This document shows positions 10,543 to 18,673 of a stretch of DNA of 64,000 bases, piece by piece. The stretch covers positions 1 through 64,000 of the forward strand of contig NZ_JAUSUG010000027.1 in the NCBI RefSeq assembly GCF_030813435.1, written 5' to 3'. The first letter of the stretch is position 1; every line of letters begins with the position of its first letter. The DNA comes from Evansella vedderi (lineage in GTDB: Bacteria; Bacillota; Bacilli; Bacillales; Salisediminibacteriaceae). A program made the position numbers and the translations under genes. The notes under the pieces were generated by a model that was given only the letters and a program-made list of their open reading frames with translations, searched no databases and was not told the DNA's origin.

Positions 10543-10629
10543 ACTGTCCCACCTCCGAACAATTTTTTAAATTTAATCATTTGTACGCTCTAAGTGTTCA
10601 ATAGAATGAACGGGCCATAGTAATGATAA

Positions 10630-11772
10630 TTAATCCTTCAGTAACATCTTCGAAATTACCAACCTTTGAATCTCATTTGTACCTTCATAGATTTGCGTAA
10701 TCTTCGCATCTCGCATATATCGTTCAACCGGGTATTCCTTCGTATAGCCATATCCACCAAAGACTTGGACAGCCTCCACCGTCACTTCCATTGCCGTATC
10801 TCCAGCAAATAGCTTCGACATGGCCGACTCCTTACCGTAGCTCAAGCCCTCACTTTCCCGCCAAGCTGCTTGATACGTCAACAACCTTGAAGCCTCCACC
10901 TTAGTAGCCATATCAGCAATCTTAAAGCCAATTCCTTGATTAGCCCCAATCGGCTTACCAAATTGCTTGCGCTCCTTCGCATACCCAACAGCAGCGTCCA
11001 ACGCCCCTTGGGCAATACCAACAGCCTGGGCAGCAATCCCATTACGCCCACCGTCCAGGGTCATCATGGCAATTTTAAAGCCATCTCCCTCTTCCCCAAG
11101 GCGATTAACCGCAGGAACACGGCAATTATCAAAAATAATTTCCAACGTAGGTGATGAACGGATCCCTAACTTACTTTCCTTCTTCCCCATTGTAAACCCT
11201 GGAGTATCCTTTTCCACAATAAAGGCCGAACATCCTTTATGTTTTTTCTCCGGATCCGTCAATGCAAAAACCACATAAATCTCCGCTTCCCCAGCATTCG
11301 TTATGAAAATCTTCGACCCATTTAAAATATAGTCGTCCCCATCCCGCTTCGCCATCGTCTTCATATTCGCCGCATCACTTCCAGACCCGGACTCCGTCAA
11401 ACCATAAGCACCCAACTTTTTCCCCTCAGCCATCGGACGAAGGAACTTCTGCTTCTGCTCCTCTGAACCAAACTTATAAATCGGCCAGCCAGCCAATGAA
11501 ATATGGGCCGACAACGTCACTCCAGTCGAAGCATCCACCCGCGACAGCTCTTCCACCGCAATTACATAGCTCAAATAATCCGCACCAATTCCACCATACT
11601 CCTCCGACCACGGAATCCCCGTCAACCCAAGCTCCCCCATCTGGTCAAAGATAGCCCGATCAAACCGCTGCTCCTCATCCCGCTCAGCCGCCGAAGGTCC
11701 AACCTCATTCTCCGCAAAATCCCGCACCATCTTCCGAATCATCTCTTGCTCATCCGTCAATAAAAAATTCAC
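10630..11772 (-). CDS. acdA: Acyl-CoA dehydrogenase (first copy)
   Basis: A 380-residue FAD-dependent acyl-CoA dehydrogenase, catalysing the first alpha,beta-desaturation of beta-oxidation. Family signatures are visible: [18 protein letters not shown] in the middle domain and YEGTNEIQ near the C-terminus, which carries the catalytic Glu. The GTG start follows AAAGGAGGAG at correct spacing. It is about the size of short-chain/butyryl-CoA dehydrogenases and of B. subtilis AcdA, which also lies near rpoE. A close paralogue is encoded immediately upstream. Substrate chain length cannot be assigned by eye. Confidence 0.93.
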   Translation of the reverse strand: MNFLLTDEQEMIRKMVRDFAENEVGPSAAERDEEQRFDRAIFDQMGELGLTGIPWSEEYGGIGADYLSYVIAVEELSRVDASTGVTLSAHISLAGWPIYKFGSEEQKQKFLRPMAEGKKLGAYGLTESGSGSDAANMKTMAKRDGDDYILNGSKIFITNAGEAEIYVVFALTDPEKKHKGCSAFIVEKDTPGFTMGKKESKLGIRSSPTLEIIFDNCRVPAVNRLGEEGDGFKIAMMTLDGGRNGIAAQAVGIAQGALDAAVGYAKERKQFGKPIGANQGIGFKIADMATKVEASRLLTYQAAWRESEGLSYGKESAMSKLFAGDTAMEVTVEAVQVFGGYGYTKEYPVERYMRDAKITQIYEGTNEIQRLVISKMLLKD

Positions 11773-11807
11773 CCTAGTCTCCTCCTTTAAGTAATCTCTC
11801 TCTTTTG

Positions 11808-11946
11808 GAAAGGCTGCTTTCTAAAAAGATTTTTGTATTAAATAAGATTAACTCTCGAATCCGTTACAGGTGGACGCTTTCCGCGGGCAACGCTGGAGTC
11901 GCCACCTTTCACTCCTTCGAGTTATGGAAAAATAACATTTAATTCA
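11808..11946. repeat. Interspersed repeat, family A copy between the two acyl-CoA dehydrogenases
   Basis: Starts GGAAAGGCTGC; contains CTCTCGAATCCGTTACAGG, GGACGCTTTCCGCGGGCAAC and GCTGGAGTCGCCACC, then CTCCTTCGAG. CTCGAA and TTCGAG form an inverted pair at the inner boundaries. It occupies most of the 294-bp gap 11773-12066; no FadR-like box is visible in that gap. Confidence 0.7.
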
Positions 11947-12066
11947 ATACTAAATTTTATTGAACTACATTTTGTTTCTCTAACCTTTTTGCGGTACAGT
12001 TTCTACTCCAGACTTCCGCGTCTCCAATTGGATCCTGACATAGCTTCAACAAAAGATTGGAAGCTA

Positions 12067-13209
12067 TTAATCTGCTAATAAATGCTTTCCTATCACGATC
12101 TTTTGAATTTCATTGGTTCCCTCGTAAATTTGCGTCACCTTTGCATCACGGAAGAAACGCTCCACAGGATATTCCTCCGTATAGCCATAGCCACCGAACA
12201 CTTGAATAGCTTCCGTTGTTACCACCATCGCTGTATTAGAGGCAAACATTTTCGCCATGGAAGCCTCTTTCCCACAGGAAAGTCCACGCTCACGCATGTC
12301 TGCCACACGGTAGGTTAGGAGCTTTGCCGCTTCCACCTTTGTAGCCATGTCTGCTATCTTGAAGGCAATCCCTTGATGTGCCCCTATGGCTTTTCCAAAC
12401 TGCTTTCGCTCCTTCGCATAGGCAATGGAAGCATCGAGGGCCGCTTCTGCAATCCCTAACGACTGTGCCGCAATTCCAATTCTTCCTACGTCCAATATGG
12501 ATAGGGCAATTTTAAACCCTTCTCCCTCTTCTCCAAGGCGGTTTTCCACAGGAACTTTTGCATCATGGAAAGAGATACCCCGTGTATAGGAGCCATGAAG
12601 TCCCATTTTTTTCTCCTTCGGTCCTATCTCGATGCCAGGGGTATTCTTCTCCACCACAAAGGCCGTTACCCCTTTACTTCCTTTCGAAGAGTCCGTTTTC
12701 GCAAAAACAATGTACGTATCAGCTGCTCCAGCATTGGTAATAAATAACTTTTCCCCGTTGAAAACATAATGATCACCTTGCCTAACAGCCGTCGTTTTCA
12801 TAGCAGCGGCATCGCTACCTGAACCAGGCTCTGTAATGGCAAAGGCTCCTAAATACTCTCCAGTTGCAAGTTTCGGAAGGAAACGCTCCTTTTGTTCTTC
12901 ATTACCAAAATATAGAATCGGATTCGAACCAACGGAGGTATGGACAGAAAGAATAACCCCTACTGTAGCACTGACCTTTGATATCTCATGAATCGCTAAT
13001 ATATAAGACCGGAAATCCATTCCTGCACCACCGTACTTTTCAGGAATAGGGATCCCCATCAAACCTAGCTCCCCCATCTGTTTCATCAGTTCGAAGGGAA
13101 ACTCATTTGTCTCTTCCATGTAGTTCACTGTTTTTGCCACCTTTTCCTCAGCAAACTGCCGGACCATTTTCCGCATCATTTCTTGCTCTTCCGTGAAGGT
13201 TAAATTCAT
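12067..13209 (-). CDS. Acyl-CoA dehydrogenase (second copy)
   Basis: A 380-residue acyl-CoA dehydrogenase closely related to its downstream neighbour: same length, [18 protein letters not shown] in the middle domain and YEGTNEIQ near the C-terminus with the catalytic Glu. I start at ATG 13209 ([11 protein letters not shown]), preceded by GAGGTGG. The same frame stays open for 64 more codons upstream, but those codons run through a family A repeat and do not belong to the enzyme. A FadR-like palindrome lies at 13383-13400, just beyond the repeat, so the repeat separates the likely promoter from the gene. Confidence 0.93.
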   Translation of the reverse strand: MNLTFTEEQEMMRKMVRQFAEEKVAKTVNYMEETNEFPFELMKQMGELGLMGIPIPEKYGGAGMDFRSYILAIHEISKVSATVGVILSVHTSVGSNPILYFGNEEQKERFLPKLATGEYLGAFAITEPGSGSDAAAMKTTAVRQGDHYVFNGEKLFITNAGAADTYIVFAKTDSSKGSKGVTAFVVEKNTPGIEIGPKEKKMGLHGSYTRGISFHDAKVPVENRLGEEGEGFKIALSILDVGRIGIAAQSLGIAEAALDASIAYAKERKQFGKAIGAHQGIAFKIADMATKVEAAKLLTYRVADMRERGLSCGKEASMAKMFASNTAMVVTTEAIQVFGGYGYTEEYPVERFFRDAKVTQIYEGTNEIQKIVIGKHLLAD

Positions 13210-13235
13210 CGATGCCACCTCAGCTTTGTATTTAT

Positions 13236-13382
13236 GAAAGGCTGTTTTTAAATTGTTGTTTTTAGGAAAATATAGTATGACTTGGATACGCTTCATGCGG
13301 ACGCTTTCCGCGGGCAACGCTGGAGTCGCTGCCTTCCGCTTCTCCAAGCTTTCAAAGTTTGAGAAAATAGCCTTATAAAAAG
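13236..13382. repeat. Interspersed repeat, family A copy upstream of the second acyl-CoA dehydrogenase
   Basis: A full-looking copy: GAAAGGCTGTTTTTAAATTG at one end and AAATAGCCTTATAAAA at the other. Inside are GACTTGGATACG, CGGACGCTTTCCGCGGGC, AACGCTGGAGTCG and CCTTCCGCTTCTCCAAGC. It creates a spurious 64-codon in-frame extension of the dehydrogenase gene. Confidence 0.75.
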
Positions 13383-13400
13383 TGACTGACTGCTCGCTCA
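13383..13400 (-). promoter_or_regulatory. FadR-like operator upstream of the second acyl-CoA dehydrogenase
   Basis: Top strand TGACTGA-CTGC-TCGCTCA, an imperfect 7-4-7 palindrome. It fits the layout of the B. subtilis FadR box TGAATGANTANTCATTCA. It lies between the hbd stop and the family A repeat. Confidence 0.5.
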
Positions 13401-13422
13401 TATGTTATTGGGAGTTATTAAA

Positions 13423-14274
13423 CTATTCGTATGTGTAAAATCCTCGGCCTGATTTTTTACCGAGCCAACCTGCTTTTACATATTTTCGCAGGAGAGGGCA
13501 TGGGCGGTATTTGTCGTCTCCGAAGCCTTCATGAAGTGTTTCCATAATATATAAACAAGTATCTAGTCCAATAAAATCCGCTAATGTAAGGGGGCCCATG
13601 GGATGATTCATACCGAGTCTCATCACTTCGTCTACATCCTTTGGAGAAGCAACCCCTTCATAAACCGTATAAATGGCTTCATTAATCATAGGCATGAGGA
13701 TACGGTTCGACACGAAACCAGGAAAATCATTCACTTCCACCGCTATTTTTTTCAACGACTCTGCCATATTTTTTACAGAGATAAAAACATCCTCTGACGT
13801 TGCGAGCCCTCGGATAATCTCCACTAGCTTCATGACTGGTACTGGGTTCATGAAATGCATTCCAATAACCTTTTCTGGACGTTTCGTTACTGCAGCAATC
13901 TCCGTTATTGGGAGGGACGACGTATTTGTGGCAAGAATAGCATGCTCTGGGGCAAACTCGTCCAACTGTGCAAATAGGTTCTTCTTTACTTCCATGTTTT
14001 CAACAGCAGCTTCGATTACAATATCTACATTTTCTGCATTTTTCAACTCAACAGAAGTACTAATACGACTTAGGAAGGTTTCCATTTCGTCATTAGTGAT
14101 ACGCCCCTTATCTACTTGTCGCTTAAGCTGCTTGCGAATTCCAGTTATACCCCTTTCCACGAACTCTGCTTTTAAATCATGAAGGGTCACGTCGTAGCCG
14201 TTCATGGCACAAACTTGTGCAATCCCTGATCCCATCTGACCTGCCCCAATCACCATTACCTTTTTTATAATCAT
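13423..14274 (-). CDS. hbd: 3-hydroxybutyryl-CoA / 3-hydroxyacyl-CoA dehydrogenase
   Basis: A 283-residue NAD-dependent dehydrogenase of the Hbd/MmgB type, oxidising 3-hydroxyacyl-CoA to 3-ketoacyl-CoA. The N-terminal Rossmann fold has GAGQMGSGIAQ at residues 10-20. GMHFMNPVPVMKLVEII contains the catalytic His, and the C-terminal helical domain includes NHPMGPLTLADFIGLD. Full length for the single-domain family. The ATG lies 5-12 nt after GAGGAGG/AAAGGAAG. It is placed between thiolase and acyl-CoA dehydrogenase in a complete short-chain beta-oxidation gene set. Confidence 0.95.
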   Translation of the reverse strand: MIIKKVMVIGAGQMGSGIAQVCAMNGYDVTLHDLKAEFVERGITGIRKQLKRQVDKGRITNDEMETFLSRISTSVELKNAENVDIVIEAAVENMEVKKNLFAQLDEFAPEHAILATNTSSLPITEIAAVTKRPEKVIGMHFMNPVPVMKLVEIIRGLATSEDVFISVKNMAESLKKIAVEVNDFPGFVSNRILMPMINEAIYTVYEGVASPKDVDEVMRLGMNHPMGPLTLADFIGLDTCLYIMETLHEGFGDDKYRPCPLLRKYVKAGWLGKKSGRGFYTYE

Positions 14275-14298
14275 CTTCCTTTTTAACCTCCTCTTTTT

Positions 14299-14513
14299 GG
14301 AAAGCCTTTTTCTAAAAATTGTCCTTTCAGGTGAATATAATATAGCTTGGATACACTACAGGCGGACGCTTTCCGTGGGCAACGCTTTAGCCCCCTCGGG
14401 AAAACCGCCCTCTGGTGTCTTCAGCAGTTGCTTTTCCCGCTGGAGTCGCCATCTTCCGCTTCTCCAAGCTTCTCCAAAAACAACAGAGTTTGCGATAACA
14501 GCCTTTTGAAAAA
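14299..14513. repeat. Interspersed repeat, family A long copy
   Basis: Starts GGAAAGCCTTTTTCTAAAA and ends GCGATAACAGCCTTTTG. Core pieces are AGCTTGGATACAC, CAGGCGGACGCTTTCCG, TTCCCGCTGGAGTCGCC and CTTCCGCTTCTCCAAGC. An extra central segment (TTAGCCCCCTCGGG to GTCTTCAGCAGTTGC) is absent from shorter copies. Confidence 0.75.
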
Positions 14514-14541
14514 TAAATTTGATGAATATAAAAAGTTGAGG

Positions 14542-14685
14542 GAGGCTGGGACATAACTAAAGTGTTTAATCGGAAATACGAACAATACACTACCTTAGGG
14601 AAGTATATTTTCGAAGCGGGTAGATTGCACCTACATCTAGCTTGTTCGGATTTCTTATTAGTAAAAATACTTTTGTCCCAGCCTC
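14542..14685. repeat. Inverted-end repeat, family B copy 1 (GAGGCTGGGACA ends)
   Basis: Starts GAGGCTGGGACATAAC and ends TTTTGTCCCAGCCTC, a perfect terminal inverted repeat around GAGGCTGGGACA. The internal ~120 bp is nearly identical to the reverse complement of the copy at 36711-36855. No coding capacity. It sits just after the thiolase gene and may double as its terminator. Confidence 0.85.
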
Positions 14686-14700
14686 GTTCCATTTATTTTT

Positions 14701-15879
14701 TTACACTTGAATCATGATGGCGTCCCCTTGGCCTCCGCCGCTACAAATGGAAGCTACACCAATTCCACCGCCTCGGCGCTTTAATTCATAGGCTAGGGTG
14801 AGGATGATCCTAGTTCCGCTGGCTCCAATCGGGTGGCCTAATGCCACGGCTCCACCGTTTACATTTAGCTTCTCAGGATTTAAGTTTGCAATTTGCCCGC
14901 TTGCAAGGGCCACCGCAGCAAAGGCTTCATTTACCTCAAAAAGGTCAATATCCTCCACAGTTTTACCTGTTTTTTCAAGGAGCTTATTAATTACTAATCC
15001 CGGCGTCTTCGGGAAGTTCTCCGGCTCTACCGCTAATTGTGTATGTCCGATAATGGTTGCCAATGGTTCGAGACCCTTTTCCTTTGCGTCCTCTTCACTC
15101 ATTAAGACTAGGGCTGCAGCACCGTCGTTTACCCCAGGGGCATTTCCAGCAGTGATCGTACCACCCTTACCAAATACGGGCTTCAGCTTTGCCAGCTTTT
15201 CGACCGATGTGTCTGCACGTGGGGACTCGTCGTCTTTTATGATTAATGCATCTCCTTTACGTTGTGGAACTTCCACAGGAACAATCTCTTCCGCAAATTT
15301 TCCTTGAGTCATTGCTTCCGTTGCTTTTTGGTGGCTTCTATAGGCCCAATTGTCTTGGGTTTCACGGGTAAGCTCATGATTCTTGGCAACGTTATTTCCA
15401 TATGTGCCCATATGTACACCTGTAAAGGTACAAGTCAGGCCATCGTGGATCATCATGTCATGGAATTTCTGCTCACCCATTTTGAAGCCAAAGCGAGCTC
15501 CTTTCACAAAATAAGGTGCCTGACTCATGGATTCCATCCCACCTGCTACAACCGTTCCTTGCTCCCCTGAACGGATTAGTATATCTCCTAATGTGACGCT
15601 CCGCATTCCAGAAGCACATACTTTGTTGATCGTCTCCGTTTCTGTATCCCAAGGGATTCCCGCTTCATGCATGGCTTGGCGAGACGGCAACTGACCTTGC
15701 CCCCCTTGGAGAACAGTGCCCATTATGACATGATCAACATCCTTAGGTTGGAGGTTTGCCCTGCTAAGTGCTTCCTTAATGGCCTTCCCTCCTAATTGAG
15801 AGGCAGTAAAACCAGAAAGTGCTCCTCCTAATCTGCCAATTGGCGTCCTTGCCCCACTAACAATAACTGTTTTCCCCAT
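14701..15879 (-). CDS. Acetyl-CoA C-acetyltransferase (thiolase)
   Basis: A 392-residue thiolase interconverting acetoacetyl-CoA and acetyl-CoA, or cleaving longer 3-ketoacyl-CoA. Visible signatures: NKVCASGMRSV with the acyl-accepting Cys, NVNGGAVALGHPIGASGTR with the catalytic His, and CSGGGQGDA with the second Cys. The start is placed at ATG 15879 (MGKTVIVSGARTPIG), 8 nt after GGGGG; a longer frame adds ten unrelated residues. It is upstream of hbd and the acyl-CoA dehydrogenases. A FadR-like box (15941-15958) lies ~60 bp ahead. Confidence 0.95.
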   Translation of the reverse strand: MGKTVIVSGARTPIGRLGGALSGFTASQLGGKAIKEALSRANLQPKDVDHVIMGTVLQGGQGQLPSRQAMHEAGIPWDTETETINKVCASGMRSVTLGDILIRSGEQGTVVAGGMESMSQAPYFVKGARFGFKMGEQKFHDMMIHDGLTCTFTGVHMGTYGNNVAKNHELTRETQDNWAYRSHQKATEAMTQGKFAEEIVPVEVPQRKGDALIIKDDESPRADTSVEKLAKLKPVFGKGGTITAGNAPGVNDGAAALVLMSEEDAKEKGLEPLATIIGHTQLAVEPENFPKTPGLVINKLLEKTGKTVEDIDLFEVNEAFAAVALASGQIANLNPEKLNVNGGAVALGHPIGASGTRIILTLAYELKRRGGGIGVASICSGGGQGDAIMIQV

Positions 15880-15940
15880 ATCTACATCCCCCTTATATTT
15901 ATAGTGCACTTTGGCACTTTGTTGTACATTCTATAAAAAG

Positions 15941-15958
15941 CGATTGAACGCTCGCTCA
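15941..15958 (-). promoter_or_regulatory. FadR-like operator upstream of the thiolase gene
   Basis: Leftward reading TGAGCGA-GCGT-TCAATCG. The left half is identical to one half of the box at 13383-13400 and the right half departs from consensus. It is the weakest of the four FadR-like sites. Confidence 0.4.
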
Positions 15959-16032
15959 GATCAAAACGACCACAATATTAAAACGCTTTCAATTATTCCT
16001 AAAAAAAATTAGTCCTCTCTATTTACATACCT

Positions 16033-16069
16033 ATTCGGGTGTCTGTTCTGACATACCAGACACCCGAAT
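16033..16069. terminator. 13-bp perfect dyad between fadF and thiolase (possible terminator)
   Basis: ATTCGGGTGTCTG (16033-16045) pairs perfectly with CAGACACCCGAAT (16057-16069) around an 11-nt loop. It lies just downstream of the fadF stop, but the leftward transcript has no T-run after it. It may terminate or stabilise the fadF message. Confidence 0.5.
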
Positions 16070-16097
16070 ATTAAAATTTTCATACTACTCCATTTCG

Positions 16098-18176
16098 TCA
16101 AACAGTTTCTAATTCCTTTTTTACTTCCAAAGATTTTTCAAGAATTTCTGCGATATCTAGTGTCTTTACGTCGTCTTCTACTTCTTTCGCCTTTGTTCCG
16201 TCACTTAACATGGTTAAGCAATATGGACAGGCGCTTCCGATAACAGATGGTGAAACGGACAAGGCTTGCTCTGTTCGAGCTTCGTTAACGCGGGTTCCTG
16301 TGTCCTCTTCCATCCACATCATTCCTCCCCCTGCTCCACAGCACATACCATTCTCCCGGTTTCGTTCCATCTCTACTAAATTCACTCCAGGGATGGCCTT
16401 CAAAATTTCTCTCGGTGCATCATATACATCGTTATAACGGCCGAGATAACAGGAGTCGTGGTAAACAATCGTTTCATTCACTTCCTTCTCCGGTTTGATA
16501 CGTCCTTCCTGGAGCCATTTAAAAATCAGCTCTGTGTGGTGGTATACTTCCGCTTCTAAACCGAATTCCGGATATTCATTTTTGAATGTATTATACGTAT
16601 GAGGGTCTGTTGTAACGATTTTCTTCACTCCATTTTTCTCAAACTCTTGTATATTGGCCGTTGCCAGCTCTTGGAAGAGGAATTCATTACCGATACGACG
16701 AGGCGTATCTCCAGAGTTCTTTTCCTTGTTTCCTAGAATGGCAAACTTGATACCAGCTTCATTCATAATTTTTGCAAAGGACTGGGCAATTTTTTGACTA
16801 CGGTTATCATAAGAGCTCATGGACCCGACAAAGAATAAGTATTCAAACTCTTCCCCACGCTTTTTCATTTCCTTTACAGTAGGGACGTCAATATCGTCTC
16901 GACCATCACGCCAGTTTTCTCGCTCTTTACGGTTAATTCCCCAAGGGTTCCCCTGCTTCTCTATGTTTTTCATGGTGCGCTGTGCTTCCGGATCCATTTT
17001 TCCTTCTGTTAAAACAAGGTAGCGGCGCATGTCAATAATTTTGTCTACATGCTCGTTCATTACCGGGCATTGGTCCTCACAGTTCCGGCATGTAGTACAT
17101 GCCCAAAGCTCCTCTTCCGTGATGACCTCCCCTATTAAACTCACATCGTACCCTTCCGCTCCTGCCGTTGCCAGCTGGTTCCCCTTTGTGTTGTTAAAGG
17201 CAAAAGCTGGCATCCACGGTCTGCGGGAGGTAACGGCAGCTCCCTTTTCCGTCAGGTGATCTCGCATTTTAACGATAATGTCCATTGGGGAGAGCATTTT
17301 TCCTGTACCAGAAGCAGGACACATATTCGTACAGCGACCGCACTCCACACAAGCATATAGATCTATTAATTGCTTTTGATCGAAATCTTCAATAAGATTT
17401 TTTCCAAATTTCTCAGCCTCTTCATCCTCGAAGTTGATGGACTGGAGTTGTCCCCGCTTATGTGTTGGTCCAAGCCATACATTGGCCGGTCCGGCAATTA
17501 AGTGAGCGTGCTTCGATTGTGGAATATACACTAAGAAAACCAATAGGAATAATAAATGTATCCACCAAAATGCGAAGAAAGCAGCACCTGCTACCGTCTC
17601 ACCGGCAAAGTTGAAAGCGGTTGCAATAGTGGATGCAATTGGCTCCGCAGCTGTCGTTGATTTCCCTAGCCAAATCATTTCCATACCCTTCGCAAACAGC
17701 TTGGAAATCATTAAACCGCCAATAAAAATAAGGACAAGACCTGCTTTAAAGTTGCGCTTTAATCGAACTAGTTTCTCCACATAACGTCGGTGGAAAGCCC
17801 AAAGGACAGCGACTAAGATCATGACAACAACAATTTCTTGGAAAAACGTAAAGAACGGATAAATAGGTCCTAGTGGTAAATGCCCACCTGGTGAAAGACC
17901 TTTCCAAATGACATCAATGGCACTGAACTGTACAAGGATAAAACCATAAAACAGCATGACATGAATGATACCACTTTTTTTATCCTTCAATAGCTTTTTT
18001 TGCCCAAAGACCATAACCCAAAAGGCTTCCCATCTTTCCTTTGCAGTTAGAATGAAGTCAGCTTTCTTACCAAGCTTGATGTACTCTATCCTTGTTTTCA
18101 CAAGGGAAGCAAATAAATATAATGCGTACCCTGTTACAAGTAAAAACAAAATCCAATTGATGATAATAGGTTCCAT
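16098..18176 (-). CDS. fadF: FadF-type iron-sulfur membrane oxidoreductase
   Basis: A 692-residue protein thought to pass electrons from acyl-CoA dehydrogenases (via electron-transfer flavoprotein) to the respiratory quinone pool. The N-terminal ~250 residues hold several membrane helices related to NarI. Then come two 4Fe-4S motifs, CVECGRCTNMCP and CTTCRNCEDQCP, and two CCG domains with HDSCYLGRYN, MCCGAGGG and ACPYC. I start at ATG 18176 (MEPIIINWILF), 8 nt after AAAGGAG; the frame extends nine residues further. It heads the beta-oxidation block as in B. subtilis fadF (ywjF). A promoter and FadR-like box lie at 18304-18340. Confidence 0.93.
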   Translation of the reverse strand: MEPIIINWILFLLVTGYALYLFASLVKTRIEYIKLGKKADFILTAKERWEAFWVMVFGQKKLLKDKKSGIIHVMLFYGFILVQFSAIDVIWKGLSPGGHLPLGPIYPFFTFFQEIVVVMILVAVLWAFHRRYVEKLVRLKRNFKAGLVLIFIGGLMISKLFAKGMEMIWLGKSTTAAEPIASTIATAFNFAGETVAGAAFFAFWWIHLLFLLVFLVYIPQSKHAHLIAGPANVWLGPTHKRGQLQSINFEDEEAEKFGKNLIEDFDQKQLIDLYACVECGRCTNMCPASGTGKMLSPMDIIVKMRDHLTEKGAAVTSRRPWMPAFAFNNTKGNQLATAGAEGYDVSLIGEVITEEELWACTTCRNCEDQCPVMNEHVDKIIDMRRYLVLTEGKMDPEAQRTMKNIEKQGNPWGINRKERENWRDGRDDIDVPTVKEMKKRGEEFEYLFFVGSMSSYDNRSQKIAQSFAKIMNEAGIKFAILGNKEKNSGDTPRRIGNEFLFQELATANIQEFEKNGVKKIVTTDPHTYNTFKNEYPEFGLEAEVYHHTELIFKWLQEGRIKPEKEVNETIVYHDSCYLGRYNDVYDAPREILKAIPGVNLVEMERNRENGMCCGAGGGMMWMEEDTGTRVNEARTEQALSVSPSVIGSACPYCLTMLSDGTKAKEVEDDVKTLDIAEILEKSLEVKKELETV

Positions 18177-18303
18177 GTAATGCGCTCCTTTCTCTTGGTT
18201 CATTTTTTATTAGTCTCTTAAACTACCTTCCATTACCTCCACTTCTAACAAACAGCACAAATAATTAAGCCTATTCAGAATATATTAAGATTTTCGTTTT
18301 TTT

Positions 18304-18340
18304 ATTATAGCACACATTTAAATGAATGAGCATTCAGTCA
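18304..18340 (-). promoter_or_regulatory. fadF promoter -10 with FadR-like operator
   Basis: Top strand TGAATGA-GCAT-TCAGTCA (18323-18340), a 7-4-7 palindrome with 6 of 7 matched half-site positions. It lies directly upstream of a leftward TATAAT (18304-18309), covering the region between -10 and -35. A repressor bound here would block fadF transcription. Confidence 0.6.
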
Positions 18341-18371
18341 TGATAATTTTTTTAAAAGGATATTTTCGTAA

Positions 18372-18488
18372 TCTTTTTTGCTATTATTTGAAAAGCTTGG
18401 AGAAGCGGAAAGCGTCAACCTGTAGCGTATCCATGCCACTTTATATTCTCCTCAAAACAACAATCTTTAAGAACAGCCTTTTTAAAAG
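18372..18488. repeat. Interspersed repeat, family A copy in reverse orientation
   Basis: Reads GAAAAGCTTGGAGAAGCGG, AAAGCGTCAACCTGTAGCG, TATCCATGCCAC and ends AGAACAGCCTTTTTAAAAG. Relative to copies in the fatty-acid block, the core is reversed and shortened. It lies between the divergent fadF and clsB genes; the rest of gap 18489-18673 shows only A+T-rich promoter-like sequence. Confidence 0.65.
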
Positions 18489-18673
18489 TTTCGAATACGC
18501 TCCTATCCATAATATATTTGCATTTTTGTTGCTTATGTCATGCCTTAATATAGAGTGTTTTCACGCCTTTTAAATTACGGGAATACTTTATATGAGTAGA
18601 CTAGTTTTTGGTTAAAAACGTGATTTTTGGCAAAGATAAATAAGCATGTAACAATCTATTTGGAGGGATTCCA

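Noticed and set aside
14542-14685. Insertion sequence
   Set aside because: Inverted ends are present but there is no transposase frame; kept only as a non-coding repeat.
18322-18573. Open frame of 83 codons upstream of clsB
   Set aside because: Begins inside the FadR-like operator and runs through a family A repeat; no ribosome binding site.
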